From: PALSA-1003 sp963791945
GTDB lineage: Bacteria > Pseudomonadota > Gammaproteobacteria > Burkholderiales > Casimicrobiaceae
Assembly (NCBI GenBank): GCA_963791945.1
Contig: CAWBUD010000003.1
Location: 186,001-250,000, forward strand
Length of the DNA: 64,000 nt
Direction of reading: 5' to 3'
Shown here one piece after another: positions 51,866 through 60,652 of the stretch. The position numbers were made by a program, and so were the translations under genes. The first letter of the stretch is position 1. Each line of letters starts with the position of its first letter. The notes under the pieces are model-generated. The model did no database searches and was not told the origin of the DNA. It saw only the letters and a program-made list of their open reading frames with translations.

Positions 51866-52610
51866 GCTGCGCTTCTCCCAGATAGACCTCCCGCACGCGG
51901 GGATCGCGCGCGATTTCGTCGGGCGCGCCCTCGGTGAGCACCGTACCTCCGACCAGCACGGTGATGCGCTCGGCAAAGCGGAACACGAGGTTCATGTCGT
52001 GCTCGATGAAGATGACCGTTACTTCCCGCGGGAGCTGCGCGATCACCTGAAACAGCTCCGCGCTGTCCGAGGCCGGGATCCCTGCGGCCGGCTCGTCCAG
52101 GAGCAGCACGGTCGGACTCGTGGCGAGCGCCAGCGCGATCTCGAGCAGCCGCTGCTTGCCGTACGGCAGCGCGCGCGTGGGCGTGTCGGCGTCGCGGTCG
52201 AGCCGCAAGCGCGTCAGGATTTCGCTCGCTCTGGCGATCGCGTCGCGCTCGGCGGATACGGTACGCCACCACACGCCGCCGCGCCCCCCCCGCTCGCAGC
52301 ACGCGAGCACGACGGACTCCAGCGCGGAAAGGCCCGGGAAGAGCGTATTGATCTGAAAGGTCCGCGTCATCCCGCGCTTGACGCGGGCATGCTGGGGAAG
52401 ATCGGTCACGCGTTCTCCGCCGAGGAAGACGTCGCCGGCCGTAGGCGCGAGCGCGCCGGTCAGGAGATTGATGAAGGTCGTCTTGCCGGCGCCGTTCGGC
52501 CCGATCAGCGCGTGCCGCGCGCCGGCTTCGAAGGAGAGGCTGATGTCGCTGTTGGCCTTGAGCGCACCGAACGACTTCGACAGCGCCTGCGTCTGCAGCA
52601 CGGTGCTCAT
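51858..52610 (-). CDS. livG: branched-chain-type ABC transporter ATP-binding protein (LivG-like), copy 2
   Basis: A 250-residue ATPase. Walker A is GPNGAGKTT, a shortened signature (LPYGKQRLLEIALALAT) replaces the usual LSGGQ, as is common in LivG, and Walker B is VLLLDEPAAGIP. The terminal VREVYLGEAQHG is typical. The start at 52610 overlaps the livM stop by 4 bases. The longer open frame through livM is a shadow. Confidence 0.92.
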   Translation of the reverse strand: MSTVLQTQALSKSFGALKANSDISLSFEAGARHALIGPNGAGKTTFINLLTGALAPTAGDVFLGGERVTDLPQHARVKRGMTRTFQINTLFPGLSALESVVLACCERGGRGGVWWRTVSAERDAIARASEILTRLRLDRDADTPTRALPYGKQRLLEIALALATSPTVLLLDEPAAGIPASDSAELFQVIAQLPREVTVIFIEHDMNLVFRFAERITVLVGGTVLTEGAPDEIARDPRVREVYLGEAQHG

Positions 52611-53563
52611 GCGCGCGAAAGCCGTAGCCGCAAGGCGATGAGACCGCCCAGCAGTCCGCCGCGTGCGAAGAGCACCAGGAGCACGAGCAGGAGACCGAGC
52701 CAGAACTGCCAGTAGACCGGATTCAGATTGGCGAGATAGTCCTGCAGGATCATGAACACCGCGGCGCCGATAAGCGCGCCGTAGAGATAGCCGGTGCCGC
52801 CGAGCACCAGCATGATCATCAGCTCCGCCGAGCGCTGGAACCCGAACACGTCGATGCCGACGAACTGCGTCGTCTGCGCGAGAAGCGCGCCGGCGACGCC
52901 GGCAATGGCGGCGCTGACGGTATACACCGCGACGAGCTTGCGCCGCACCGACGCGCCGATGGCAGGCATGCGTCGCTCGCCCTCCCGGACACCCTTGAGG
53001 CTCAGACCGAACGGCGAGCGGACGAGCACGCGGGCCGCGCTGAAGACGAGAAACAGCACCGCGAGGCTGTAGATGTAGGCCGTCCTGCCGTCGAGGCCGA
53101 AACCGAACAGGCCGAGAACCTTTTTCATTTCCACGCCCGAGAGGCCGTCGATGCCGCCGGTGATCGATGAAGCCTGGTTCGCGGTCTCGTAGAGCATCAA
53201 CCCGATGCCGAGCGTCACCATCAGGCGCGTCAGATCCTGCCCGCGCACGACGAGGAAGCTCGTGATCCAGCCCGCCGCGGCGGCGACGGCCGCGGCGAGA
53301 ACGAGTCCCGAGAGCGGTTCGCCGTAGCCGTGCTTCGCAAGCAGACCCGCCGCATACGCGCCGAGCCCGAAGAACGCCGCATGTCCGAGCGAGATGATGC
53401 GCGCGTAGCCGAGGATGAGGTCGAGCGAAAGCGCGAACAGACCGGCGATCAGGATCTGGCTGCCGAGGGTCAGGTAATGGGGAAAGAGGAAGAACGCGGC
53501 GATCGGAACGAGCCAGAATGCGATCTCCGCCTTGCTCCACGCGAGCGTGGGAAGACGCGTCAC
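52607..53563 (-). CDS. livM: branched-chain-type ABC transporter permease (LivM-like), copy 2
   Basis: A 318-residue permease with about ten hydrophobic segments. GYARIISLGHAAFFGLGAYAAG and the coupling segment LKGVREGERRMPAIGASVRR identify LivM. It begins with GTG at 53563, whose GTGA overlap with the livH stop fixes the start. Confidence 0.9.
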   Translation of the reverse strand: MTRLPTLAWSKAEIAFWLVPIAAFFLFPHYLTLGSQILIAGLFALSLDLILGYARIISLGHAAFFGLGAYAAGLLAKHGYGEPLSGLVLAAAVAAAAGWITSFLVVRGQDLTRLMVTLGIGLMLYETANQASSITGGIDGLSGVEMKKVLGLFGFGLDGRTAYIYSLAVLFLVFSAARVLVRSPFGLSLKGVREGERRMPAIGASVRRKLVAVYTVSAAIAGVAGALLAQTTQFVGIDVFGFQRSAELMIMLVLGGTGYLYGALIGAAVFMILQDYLANLNPVYWQFWLGLLLVLLVLFARGGLLGGLIALRLRLSRA

Positions 53564-54432
53564 GTCCGGCGCCCCGCAAGACCCGCGGGAAACACGAGCA
53601 GCATCGCCACCATCGCGGCGTAGATCACGAACGCGCCAATCTGCGGGACGTAGTACTTGCCGGCGACATCGAACACGCCGAGCAAAAGCGCCGCGATCAT
53701 CGGCCCGCGGATCGTGCCGGCGCCGCCGACGGCGACGACGAGCAGGAAGTACACCATGTACTTGAGCGGAAACGTCGGATCCAGCCCGAGCACGTTGATC
53801 CCGAGCGCGCCGCCCAGCCCCGCAAGCGCGGAGCCGAGCGCGAAGGTGACGCTGAACACGCGCTCTACGTTGATCCCGAGACCCACTGACGCCTGCCGGT
53901 TGTCGACCGAGGCGCGAATCTGCGCGCCGAAGCGCGTGCGCTCGACCAGGTAGACGAGCGCCAGCGTGACGCACACGACCATCGCGATGAGGAACAAGCG
54001 GTACGTGCCGAAATCGAGCCCCAGCGCATGCACCTGTCCCGTAAGGAAGGCCGGGAGCACGACCGGCTGCTGCCCGGGCCCGAAGAAATAGGTCGCGGCG
54101 GCGATCGACATGAAGGTGAGGCCGATGGTGAAGAGCACCTGGTCGAGGTGCGTCGCGCGGTAGAGGCGGCGATACAGAACGCGCTCCAGCAGTGCGCCGG
54201 CCGCCCCGCTCAAGACGAAAGCAACCGCGAGCGCCGGGAGGAACGGCATACCCAGCCGCGACATCACGACTACGGTTGCGTAGCCGCCGAGCATCGCGAA
54301 CGCGCCGTGGGCGAGGTTGATGAAATTCATCAGTCCCATCGTCACGGAGAGCCCGATGCTGATAAGGAAAAGCAGGCTCCCGTACGCCAGCCCGTCGAAG
54401 AGCACGCCGACGAAGCTGGTGATGGTGCTCAT
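53560..54432 (-). CDS. livH: branched-chain-type ABC transporter permease (LivH-like), copy 2
   Basis: A 290-residue permease. Diagnostic segments are FDGLAYGSLLFLISIGLSVTMGLMNFINLAHGAF, RASVDNRQASVGLGINVERV and GGAGTIRGPMIAALLLGVFD. About eight transmembrane helices. It overlaps livM by 4 bases and is separated from the binding-protein gene by a REP-like element. Confidence 0.92.
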   Translation of the reverse strand: MSTITSFVGVLFDGLAYGSLLFLISIGLSVTMGLMNFINLAHGAFAMLGGYATVVVMSRLGMPFLPALAVAFVLSGAAGALLERVLYRRLYRATHLDQVLFTIGLTFMSIAAATYFFGPGQQPVVLPAFLTGQVHALGLDFGTYRLFLIAMVVCVTLALVYLVERTRFGAQIRASVDNRQASVGLGINVERVFSVTFALGSALAGLGGALGINVLGLDPTFPLKYMVYFLLVVAVGGAGTIRGPMIAALLLGVFDVAGKYYVPQIGAFVIYAAMVAMLLVFPAGLAGRRT

Positions 54433-54478
54433 CGCCGTCTCGTCTCGCTACTGCTACTCACGCGGTGGCGCGGCAAAT

Positions 54479-54554
54479 CGTCGTTCCCGCGCAAGCGGGA
54501 ACCCAATGGCCTTTATCCAAAAGCCACTGGATCCCCGCGTTCGCGGGGATGACG
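54479..54554. repeat. paired REP-like hairpins between the binding-protein gene and livH (copy 2)
   Basis: GTTCCCGC-GCAA-GCGGGAAC and ATCCCCGC-GTTC-GCGGGGAT face each other across a 36-base centre with CCAATGGC and GCCACTGG. It is the same family as 27082-27153. Its place after a periplasmic-binding-protein gene and before its permease is like the REP element between malE and malF, which protects the upstream message. Confidence 0.85.
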
Positions 54555-54606
54555 CAACTGTTTCCGATCGCAGCGATGCTTCGCATCTTGCAGTCGGACA
54601 GTTGCG

Positions 54607-55782
54607 TCACTTCCCCGGGTCTTTCTGATCGGGGAATTTGTCGAACTCGACGTTGTAGAGCTCGCCGCCGACCTTCTCGACCTTGCGGATGTACACCGTC
54701 TGCACGATGTCGCGCGTCTCCGGATCGATCATCACCGGCCCGCGCGGGCTCATCCATTTCGCCCCTTTCATCGCCGCCACCAGCTTCTCCCCGTCGGTCG
54801 AGCCGCCGGTCTTCTTCAGCGCCTCGTAGATCAGCGCCATGCCGTCGTAGCCCGCCACGGCCATGAAGTTCGGCCGCATCCCCGTGCCGTTGGCCTCGAC
54901 GTAGGCCTTCTTGAAGGCGTCGTTCTCAGGGCTCTTGTGATCGGCCGAATAGTGGAAGCTCGTGATCAGCCCGAGCGCCGGCGTTCCCATCTTGTCCAGC
55001 ACCGTGTCGTCGGTGATGTCGCCGGTGGCGATGAGCTTGATCCCCGCCTCCTTCAACCCCCGCTCCTCGTAGCCCTTCAAGAACGCGATCCCCGGCGCGC
55101 CCGCCGGCAGGAACAGGAACACCGCTTCCGGTTTGGCATCCTTCACCCGCTGGATGAACGGGCTGTAGTCCGGGTTCTGCAGCGGCGCGCGCACGCTGCC
55201 CACGATCTCCCCGCCCGCCTTCTTGAACGCCTCCGTGAACGCCTTCTCCGCGTCGATCCCCGGACCGTAGTCGGCCACCACCGTGTAGACCTTCTTGATC
55301 CCGTTCTTCGCCGCCCATTCGGCCATCGGCTGGGTCACCTGCGGCAGGGTCATCGACACCCGCACGATCTCCGGCGACTTGGTGGTGATGATCGAGGTGG
55401 CCGCGTTCATGATCACCATCGCTTTCTTGGCCTCCGTCGCCACCGGCGCCGCCGCCAGCGCGTTGGGCGTGAAGCCGAAGCCCACCAGCAGATCGACGTT
55501 GTCCCGGGTCACCAGCTCCTGCGCCAGGCGCTTCGCCACGTCCGGCGCCGGTCCGGTCGAGTCCCTCTGCTCGATCTCGATCTTCTTGCCCGCCACGCTG
55601 TCGCCGTGGATCTTCATGTACGCCTTCATCCCGCCCAGCATCTGCTGGCCGTACTCCGCGAACGGCCCGGAAAACGGCGCCACCATCCCCAGCTTGACGA
55701 CGCCCTGCGCCGATGCGACCCCCGCCAGCGCGCCCAGCGCAAGCGCGCCAAGCAGCTTGCCAGTCATGCGTCCCGATTTCAT
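54607..55782 (-). CDS. ABC transporter substrate-binding protein (LivK-like), copy 2
   Basis: A 391-residue periplasmic binding protein. The signal peptide MKSGRMTGKLLGALALGALA ends at ASAQ, followed by GVVKLGMVAPFSGPFAEYGQQML. Core segments include LVGFGFTPNALAAAPVATEAKK and IITTKSPEIVRVSMTLPQ. Such proteins beside protocatechuate genes often bind aromatic acids; here that is an inference from context. AGGAGA precedes the ATG. It is 85 bases downstream of pcaC. Confidence 0.9.
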   Translation of the reverse strand: MKSGRMTGKLLGALALGALAGVASAQGVVKLGMVAPFSGPFAEYGQQMLGGMKAYMKIHGDSVAGKKIEIEQRDSTGPAPDVAKRLAQELVTRDNVDLLVGFGFTPNALAAAPVATEAKKAMVIMNAATSIITTKSPEIVRVSMTLPQVTQPMAEWAAKNGIKKVYTVVADYGPGIDAEKAFTEAFKKAGGEIVGSVRAPLQNPDYSPFIQRVKDAKPEAVFLFLPAGAPGIAFLKGYEERGLKEAGIKLIATGDITDDTVLDKMGTPALGLITSFHYSADHKSPENDAFKKAYVEANGTGMRPNFMAVAGYDGMALIYEALKKTGGSTDGEKLVAAMKGAKWMSPRGPVMIDPETRDIVQTVYIRKVEKVGGELYNVEFDKFPDQKDPGK

Positions 55783-55867
55783 CGTTTTCTCCTGAAAAGA
55801 CCGCTATCGATCGATGGACCGTGCTCCGGTTTGCGGACCGGTCCTCTTCCCTGTCGCTTCATCCCCA

Positions 55868-56254
55868 CTAGCTCTTCGCCTCCATCTGCGCGAATACCTC
55901 CTCCGCCATGTGGAATGACGAATTCGCCGCGGGGACGCCGCAGTAGATCGCTGCCTGCAGCAGCACTTCGCGAATGTCGTCGTGCGTGACGCCGTTGTTG
56001 AACGCCGCGCGTACGTGCAGCTTGAATTCCTCCGGACGGTTGAGCGCTACCATCATGGCGATGGTCAGGAGGCTGCGCGTATGTCGTGGCAGGCCCGGAC
56101 GGGTCCAGATCTCGCCCCACGCATAGCGCGTGATCAGCTCCTGGAATTCCGCGTTGAACGCGTTCTTGCGGCTCACCGCGCGGTCGACGTGCGCATCGCC
56201 GAGCACTGCCCGGCGCACGGTCATGCCCTTGTCGTGACGTTCGCGCTCATCCAT
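55868..56254 (-). CDS. pcaC: 4-carboxymuconolactone decarboxylase
   Basis: A 128-residue enzyme converting gamma-carboxymuconolactone to beta-ketoadipate enol-lactone. It is a single CMD domain with the segments FQELITRYAWGEIWTRPGL, RSLLTIAMMVALNR and VLLQAAIYCGVPAANSSFHMAEEVF. It is not fused to PcaD, in contrast to the PcaL fusion of some bacteria. The ATG at 56254 follows AAAAGGAGCG. It lies 17 bases after the amidohydrolase gene. Confidence 0.92.
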   Translation of the reverse strand: MDERERHDKGMTVRRAVLGDAHVDRAVSRKNAFNAEFQELITRYAWGEIWTRPGLPRHTRSLLTIAMMVALNRPEEFKLHVRAAFNNGVTHDDIREVLLQAAIYCGVPAANSSFHMAEEVFAQMEAKS

Positions 56255-56271
56255 GGTTGTCGCTCCTTTTC

Positions 56272-57279
56272 TCAGGCCAGCTTGAGCAGGCGCCGCGCAT
56301 TGCCTTCGTAGATCGCGTGGCGCTCTTCCGGCGAGAGGTCGAGCCGGTCGACGATCTCGATCGTGATGCGCGTGTACATCGAGCCCTTTTCCGGATCGAA
56401 CGGCGAGTCGGACGCGAACAGCACCCGCTCCGGACCGAAGAACCTGAGCCCGCACTTGGTCGCTTCCCACGCGCCGAAGAGCGCCGTGTCGGCGTAGAAG
56501 AGCCGGAAGTAGTCGAGCGGGCGCTTCTTGAGCTTGCGCAGCAGCGCCGTGTAGTCGACATCGGACGTGCGCGCGCCTAGCTGGTCCCAGCCCGGACCGA
56601 CGCGGCCCTCGAAGTACGGAATCATGCCGCCCATGTGGTGGGTGATCACCTTGAGCTCGGGGAACCGGTCGAACAGTCCCTCGAACACGATGTGTGCCAT
56701 CGCCGCGGACGTCTCGTACGGCCAGCCGAACGTCCACCAGATCTCGTAATGGCTCTTCTTCTCCTTCTGGTAGTCGGGAAATTCCGCGCCGCGTGCCGGG
56801 TGCAGCCAGATGGGCAGATCGAGCTCGGCCATCAGCTCGAACAGCGGCAGCGTTTGCGGCGCCGTCAGCGGCGCGCCGAGCACGTTGGTGAATACCTGGA
56901 CTCCGACCGCATGGAGCTCGCGCACCGCGCGCTGGGCCTCGTCGAGCAGGCCCTCCGGATCGTTCATCGGCAGCGAGGCGATGAACGCCGGAAAGCGATC
57001 GCGATGCTTCGCGACCAGCTCCGCCATGCCGTCGTTGGCGAGCCGCGCCAGCTCGGTCGAGACAGGCGGCGATCCGAACACCTCGAGCGGCGGCGCGCCC
57101 AGGCAGATCACCTGGGCATAGTCGCCGAACTTATCCATGATCCGAAAGCGCGCATCGAGATCGACGATGCTGGGGATGGCACGCACGCGCTTGTGCATGT
57201 CCTTGCCGTTCGGCGCGACCTCGCACATCCGCTCGTAATAGCGCTTGGGGAAGATGTGGTTGAAGATGTCGAGCTTCAT
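56272..57279 (-). CDS. amidohydrolase 2 family protein (ACMSD/LigW-like)
   Basis: A 335-residue metal-dependent TIM-barrel enzyme of the group including aminocarboxymuconate-semialdehyde decarboxylase and 5-carboxyvanillate or resorcylate decarboxylases. The N-terminal metal motif is reduced to FNHIFP. The other ligands appear as WLHPARG, THHMGGMIPYFEGR and FASDSPFDPE. Members near pca genes often decarboxylate or hydrolyse aromatic-ring products that feed protocatechuate. Its exact substrate is unknown. Confidence 0.82.
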   Translation of the reverse strand: MKLDIFNHIFPKRYYERMCEVAPNGKDMHKRVRAIPSIVDLDARFRIMDKFGDYAQVICLGAPPLEVFGSPPVSTELARLANDGMAELVAKHRDRFPAFIASLPMNDPEGLLDEAQRAVRELHAVGVQVFTNVLGAPLTAPQTLPLFELMAELDLPIWLHPARGAEFPDYQKEKKSHYEIWWTFGWPYETSAAMAHIVFEGLFDRFPELKVITHHMGGMIPYFEGRVGPGWDQLGARTSDVDYTALLRKLKKRPLDYFRLFYADTALFGAWEATKCGLRFFGPERVLFASDSPFDPEKGSMYTRITIEIVDRLDLSPEERHAIYEGNARRLLKLA

Positions 57280-57315
57280 GGCGCATTCCCTGCCCGGGTT
57301 CGCTTCTCTCGGGCT

Positions 57316-58326
57316 CTAGTCAGCCTTGATCCTGGCGGCGCGGATCACGCGCGTCCAGCGCTCGAGATCCGTCTCGATCTTTCGCGAGAGATCTTCCGGC
57401 GTACCCGGCGTGGGATTGAGACCCTGCTTCATGAGCGTGTCCCGGACCTCCGCATTGTCGAGCAGAGCGTTTACGTCTCGGTTCAGCAGCGTGACAATCT
57501 CCTTGGGAATGCCCCGCGGACCCAGCAGCGCGTACCAGATGTCGACGTCGATGTCCGTGAGCCCTTCCTCCGCGAGCGATGGAACGTCCGGCGTCACCGG
57601 CGAGCGATGAGCGCCGCCGGCGGCCAGCATGCGCAGCTTTCCGGCCTTGACGTGCGGCAGCGCGACGTGGACGGGAAGGAACATCACCTGCACCTGCCCG
57701 CCGAGGAGATCGGTCACAGCACCTGCCGAGCCCTTGTACGGGACGTGCACGATATCGACGCCGAAGTGCTGCTTGAACAGCTCCATTGCCAGATGATGCG
57801 GCGTGCCGCTGCCGGGGGACGCGTAATTGAGCTTGCCCGGCTCGTCCTTGGCGAGCGCGACCAGCTCCTGCACCGAGCGCGCGGGCACGGAAGGATGCAC
57901 GACCAGCGCAAGGCTGCCGATGGCGGTCGGGCCGATCGGCGTGAAGTCCTTGACCGGATCGTACGGCACGCTCGCCTGCAGCGCTGGGTTGGTGACGTGC
58001 GTGCTCGCGGTCATGAGCAGCGTGTAGCCGTCGGGCGCCGCCTTGGCCGCCGCCTCGGTGCCGATATTGCCGCTCGCGCCGGGCCGGTTCTCCACGACCA
58101 CTGCAACGCCGAATTTCTGCGCCAGCCTATCGCCCAGCACCCGCGCCAGGATGTCGATGCCCGTGCCCGGCGTGTACGGCACGATGATTTTGATCGGTCC
58201 GTCCGGATACGCCGCCCAGGCCGCCGTCGACGCCACGAGCACCAGCGCGAACCCGAGCAGCGCCAGCGCGCGGAGTCGCACCGCCGTCGCGAGGAGCCTG
58301 CGCGTCGCATGCATCGATCGAGTCAT
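57316..58326 (-). CDS. tripartite tricarboxylate transporter receptor (TctC/Bug family)
   Basis: A 336-residue periplasmic binding protein with a signal peptide ending near residue 38 (AAWAAYPDGP). The domain starts IKIIVPYTPGTGIDILARVLGD and includes VENRPGASGNIGTEAAAKAAPDGYTLL, both typical of Bug proteins. No tctA or tctB membrane genes are present, the usual state of the expanded orphan family in Betaproteobacteria. The ATG overlaps the pcaD stop by 4 bases, so it is translated with the pathway and probably senses or binds an aromatic acid. Confidence 0.9.
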   Translation of the reverse strand: MTRSMHATRRLLATAVRLRALALLGFALVLVASTAAWAAYPDGPIKIIVPYTPGTGIDILARVLGDRLAQKFGVAVVVENRPGASGNIGTEAAAKAAPDGYTLLMTASTHVTNPALQASVPYDPVKDFTPIGPTAIGSLALVVHPSVPARSVQELVALAKDEPGKLNYASPGSGTPHHLAMELFKQHFGVDIVHVPYKGSAGAVTDLLGGQVQVMFLPVHVALPHVKAGKLRMLAAGGAHRSPVTPDVPSLAEEGLTDIDVDIWYALLGPRGIPKEIVTLLNRDVNALLDNAEVRDTLMKQGLNPTPGTPEDLSRKIETDLERWTRVIRAARIKAD

Positions 58327-59117
58327 GGTTTCTCCGCAGCGAGAAAGCCGAGAAGCTCGGCGTTGAAAGCCGACGCCGCCTCGACGTTGGAGATGTGCGC
58401 GGCGGACAGCTCGGCGAGGCGGGCGCCGGCAATGCGCTCGGCGATCGAGCGTCCCTGCGCCGGCGGTGTCGGGACGTCGTGCGCGCCGACCATGACGAGC
58501 GTCGGCCGCGTGATGCGGCCGATCTCCGCGCCGAGATCGACATCGCGCACGGCACGGCAGGCGGCGAGGTAGCCTTCCACCGGCGCGGCGAGCAGCATCT
58601 CGCGCAAGGGAGCCACAGCTTCCGGCGCTCGCGCCCGGAATTCCGCCGTGAACCAGGTTTCGAGCACGCCGTCGACGATCGCCGCCATGCCGCCCTTGCT
58701 CACGGCGTCGATCCGCGCATTCCAGCGCTCCGTTGTGCCGAACTTCGTCGCCGTATTGGCCAGCACCAGCCGCTCGATTCGCTCGGGGGCATGCAATGCG
58801 AGCCACATGCCGATCGCGCCGCCCATCGACAAGCCGCAGAACCGTACACGCGGAATCGCCAGCGCGTCGAGGAGCTGCAGGACGTCGCGTCCGAGCGTCT
58901 CGATGCCGTAGTCGGCCGTCGAGACGACCGACGCTCCGTGGCCGCGCGTGTCGTAGCGCACCACCCGAAAGCGCGGCCTCAGCGCGGCCATCTGCGGTTC
59001 CCACATCGAGAGATTGGTGCCGAGCGAATTGGAGAACACCAGCGCCGGCGCGTCGATGGGCCCGTCGACGCGCACGTTGAAGCGCTCGCCTCCGAGATCG
59101 ATCGCAGGGGGAGGCAT
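58323..59117 (-). CDS. pcaD: 3-oxoadipate enol-lactonase
   Basis: A 264-residue alpha/beta hydrolase that opens beta-ketoadipate enol-lactone to beta-ketoadipate. The nucleophile is Ser97 in GLSMGG, and the catalytic His is in LSAAHISNVE near residue 241. LVFSNSLGTNLSMWEPQM and VRYDTRGHGAS are typical of PcaD. It lies 6 bases after pcaB and overlaps tctC by 4 bases. Confidence 0.93.
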   Translation of the reverse strand: MPPPAIDLGGERFNVRVDGPIDAPALVFSNSLGTNLSMWEPQMAALRPRFRVVRYDTRGHGASVVSTADYGIETLGRDVLQLLDALAIPRVRFCGLSMGGAIGMWLALHAPERIERLVLANTATKFGTTERWNARIDAVSKGGMAAIVDGVLETWFTAEFRARAPEAVAPLREMLLAAPVEGYLAACRAVRDVDLGAEIGRITRPTLVMVGAHDVPTPPAQGRSIAERIAGARLAELSAAHISNVEAASAFNAELLGFLAAEKP

Positions 59118-59123
59118 CGTCGG

Positions 59124-60479
59124 TCAGCTCCTGCGGGCTGCGAGCGCGCGCGCGACGAGCCGTTCGGCCTCGCCGAGATAATGACGCGGGTCGGTGAGCC
59201 GCTCGAGCTCCGCGGCGGAAAGATGCGCCGTGACCCGCGCGTCGCCAGCCAGCGCTTCCCGCATCGGCTTGCGATCGGCGATCGAGCGCGCGGCCGCCTC
59301 CTCGACGAGCGCGTGCGCCTTCGCCTTGCCGACCTTCCCGGCGAGCGCCATCGACACCGCCTCGGCGAGGACGAGGCCTCCCGTGAGCTCGAGATTCTTT
59401 GCCATGCGTGCGGCGTCGACCTGGAGCCCTTCGACCATGACGATAGCCTGCGCCAGCGCACCCGCGGCGAGCGAGCAGATCTCCGGCAGCGTTTCCCATT
59501 CGGCGTGCCACCCGCCCAAGCCGCGTTCGTGCTCCTGCACCATCGCGGCGAGCATGACGGAGGCGAGCGCCGGCACGCGCGTCGCCGCAGCCAGGATCAC
59601 CGCGGAACCGACTGGGTTGCGCTTGTGCGGCATGGTCGACGAGCCCCCCCGACCCGAGGCGGACGGCTCGGAGGCTTCGGCGACTTCGGTCTGCATCAGG
59701 AGCGACACGTCGCGCGCCAGCTTCCCCAGCGTGCCGACGACGAGCCCCAGCGTCGTCGCGACTTCGGCGACGCGGTCGCGCTGCGCATGCCACGGCACAT
59801 CGGGAAGGGGGAGCCCGAGCACCTCGCCTGTGGAGGCCGCGACGTCCATCGCCCGCGAGCCCAGCGCGGCGAGCGTGCCGACCGCACCGCCGAACTGCAG
59901 CACGAGCGCGCGGCTCCTGAGCTCCCCCAGCCGCGCGCGATGACGTTCGACGGCGGACAGGAATCCCGCCGCCTTGAGACCGAGCGTGACGGGCGGCCCC
60001 TGCTGCAGCCAGGTGCGCCCCGCAAGCGGCGTGGCTGCGTGCTTGCTCGCGAGTGCGGCGAGCCCCGCGGCGAGACGCGCGAGATCGACGTCGAGCAGGG
60101 TCAGCGCGTCGCGAAGCTGCAGCACGAGCCCGGTGTCCATCGCATCCTGGCTGGTCGCGCCCCAGTGCACGTAGCGCGCCGCTTCGGCGTCGCGCGCGGC
60201 GACCAGCGCGGTGAGCTCCCTCACCATTGGAATCGCCGTGTTGCCGGATTGCGCCGCCGCCGCGCCAATGGCGTCGACATCGTAGAGATCGGCCCGGCAT
60301 TGCTCGGCGATGGTCGCTCCCGCGCTGTCCGGAATCGCTCCGGAATTCGCCGCGGCGCGCGCGAGCGCCGCCTCGAAATCGAGCATCGCCTGCAGCCGTC
60401 CGTAGTCGGAGAATATGGCGCGCATCTTCGCCGTCGTGAACAGCGGATCGAGCATGCGGTGCGACCGGCGTGCGTTCAC
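59124..60479 (-). CDS. pcaB: 3-carboxy-cis,cis-muconate cycloisomerase
   Basis: A 451-residue member of the fumarase/aspartase superfamily, which lactonises beta-carboxymuconate. The superfamily signature is GSSTMPHKRNPVGS. YVHWGATSQDAMDTGLVLQLRD and GRTWLQQGPPVTLGLKAAGF are also conserved. I chose the GTG at 60479 (VNARRSHRMLDPLF), which has GGAG eight bases upstream; the ATG at 60512 lacks a good site. pcaG lies upstream beyond a repeat-containing gap of 170 bases. Confidence 0.92.
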   Translation of the reverse strand: MNARRSHRMLDPLFTTAKMRAIFSDYGRLQAMLDFEAALARAAANSGAIPDSAGATIAEQCRADLYDVDAIGAAAAQSGNTAIPMVRELTALVAARDAEAARYVHWGATSQDAMDTGLVLQLRDALTLLDVDLARLAAGLAALASKHAATPLAGRTWLQQGPPVTLGLKAAGFLSAVERHRARLGELRSRALVLQFGGAVGTLAALGSRAMDVAASTGEVLGLPLPDVPWHAQRDRVAEVATTLGLVVGTLGKLARDVSLLMQTEVAEASEPSASGRGGSSTMPHKRNPVGSAVILAAATRVPALASVMLAAMVQEHERGLGGWHAEWETLPEICSLAAGALAQAIVMVEGLQVDAARMAKNLELTGGLVLAEAVSMALAGKVGKAKAHALVEEAAARSIADRKPMREALAGDARVTAHLSAAELERLTDPRHYLGEAERLVARALAARRS

Positions 60480-60536
60480 GGCCGCTTCTCCTTCGCTTGG
60501 CCTTTTCGTCATTATTCCAGATACGGATTCATCGCC

Positions 60537-60645
60537 GTAGCCCGGGCTGAGCGCTAGCGATGTCCGGGGCTACATATCGGAGCGACGACCGCACGCTAGG
60601 TTTCGTTCTCCCGGGATTCGCTGTGCTCATCCCGGGCTACACCTC
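60537..60645. repeat. palindromic repeats with GTAGCCCGGG-type ends
   Basis: GTAGCCC at 60537 pairs with GGGCTAC ending at 60573 to give a long stem-loop. A second unit follows at about 60613-60645, with CCCGGGAT and ATCCCGGGCTAC arms. This is a second repeat family, different in sequence from the REP-like pairs elsewhere in the window. The repeats occupy the gap between pcaG and pcaB. Confidence 0.6.
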
Positions 60646-60652
60646 ATCCCGG

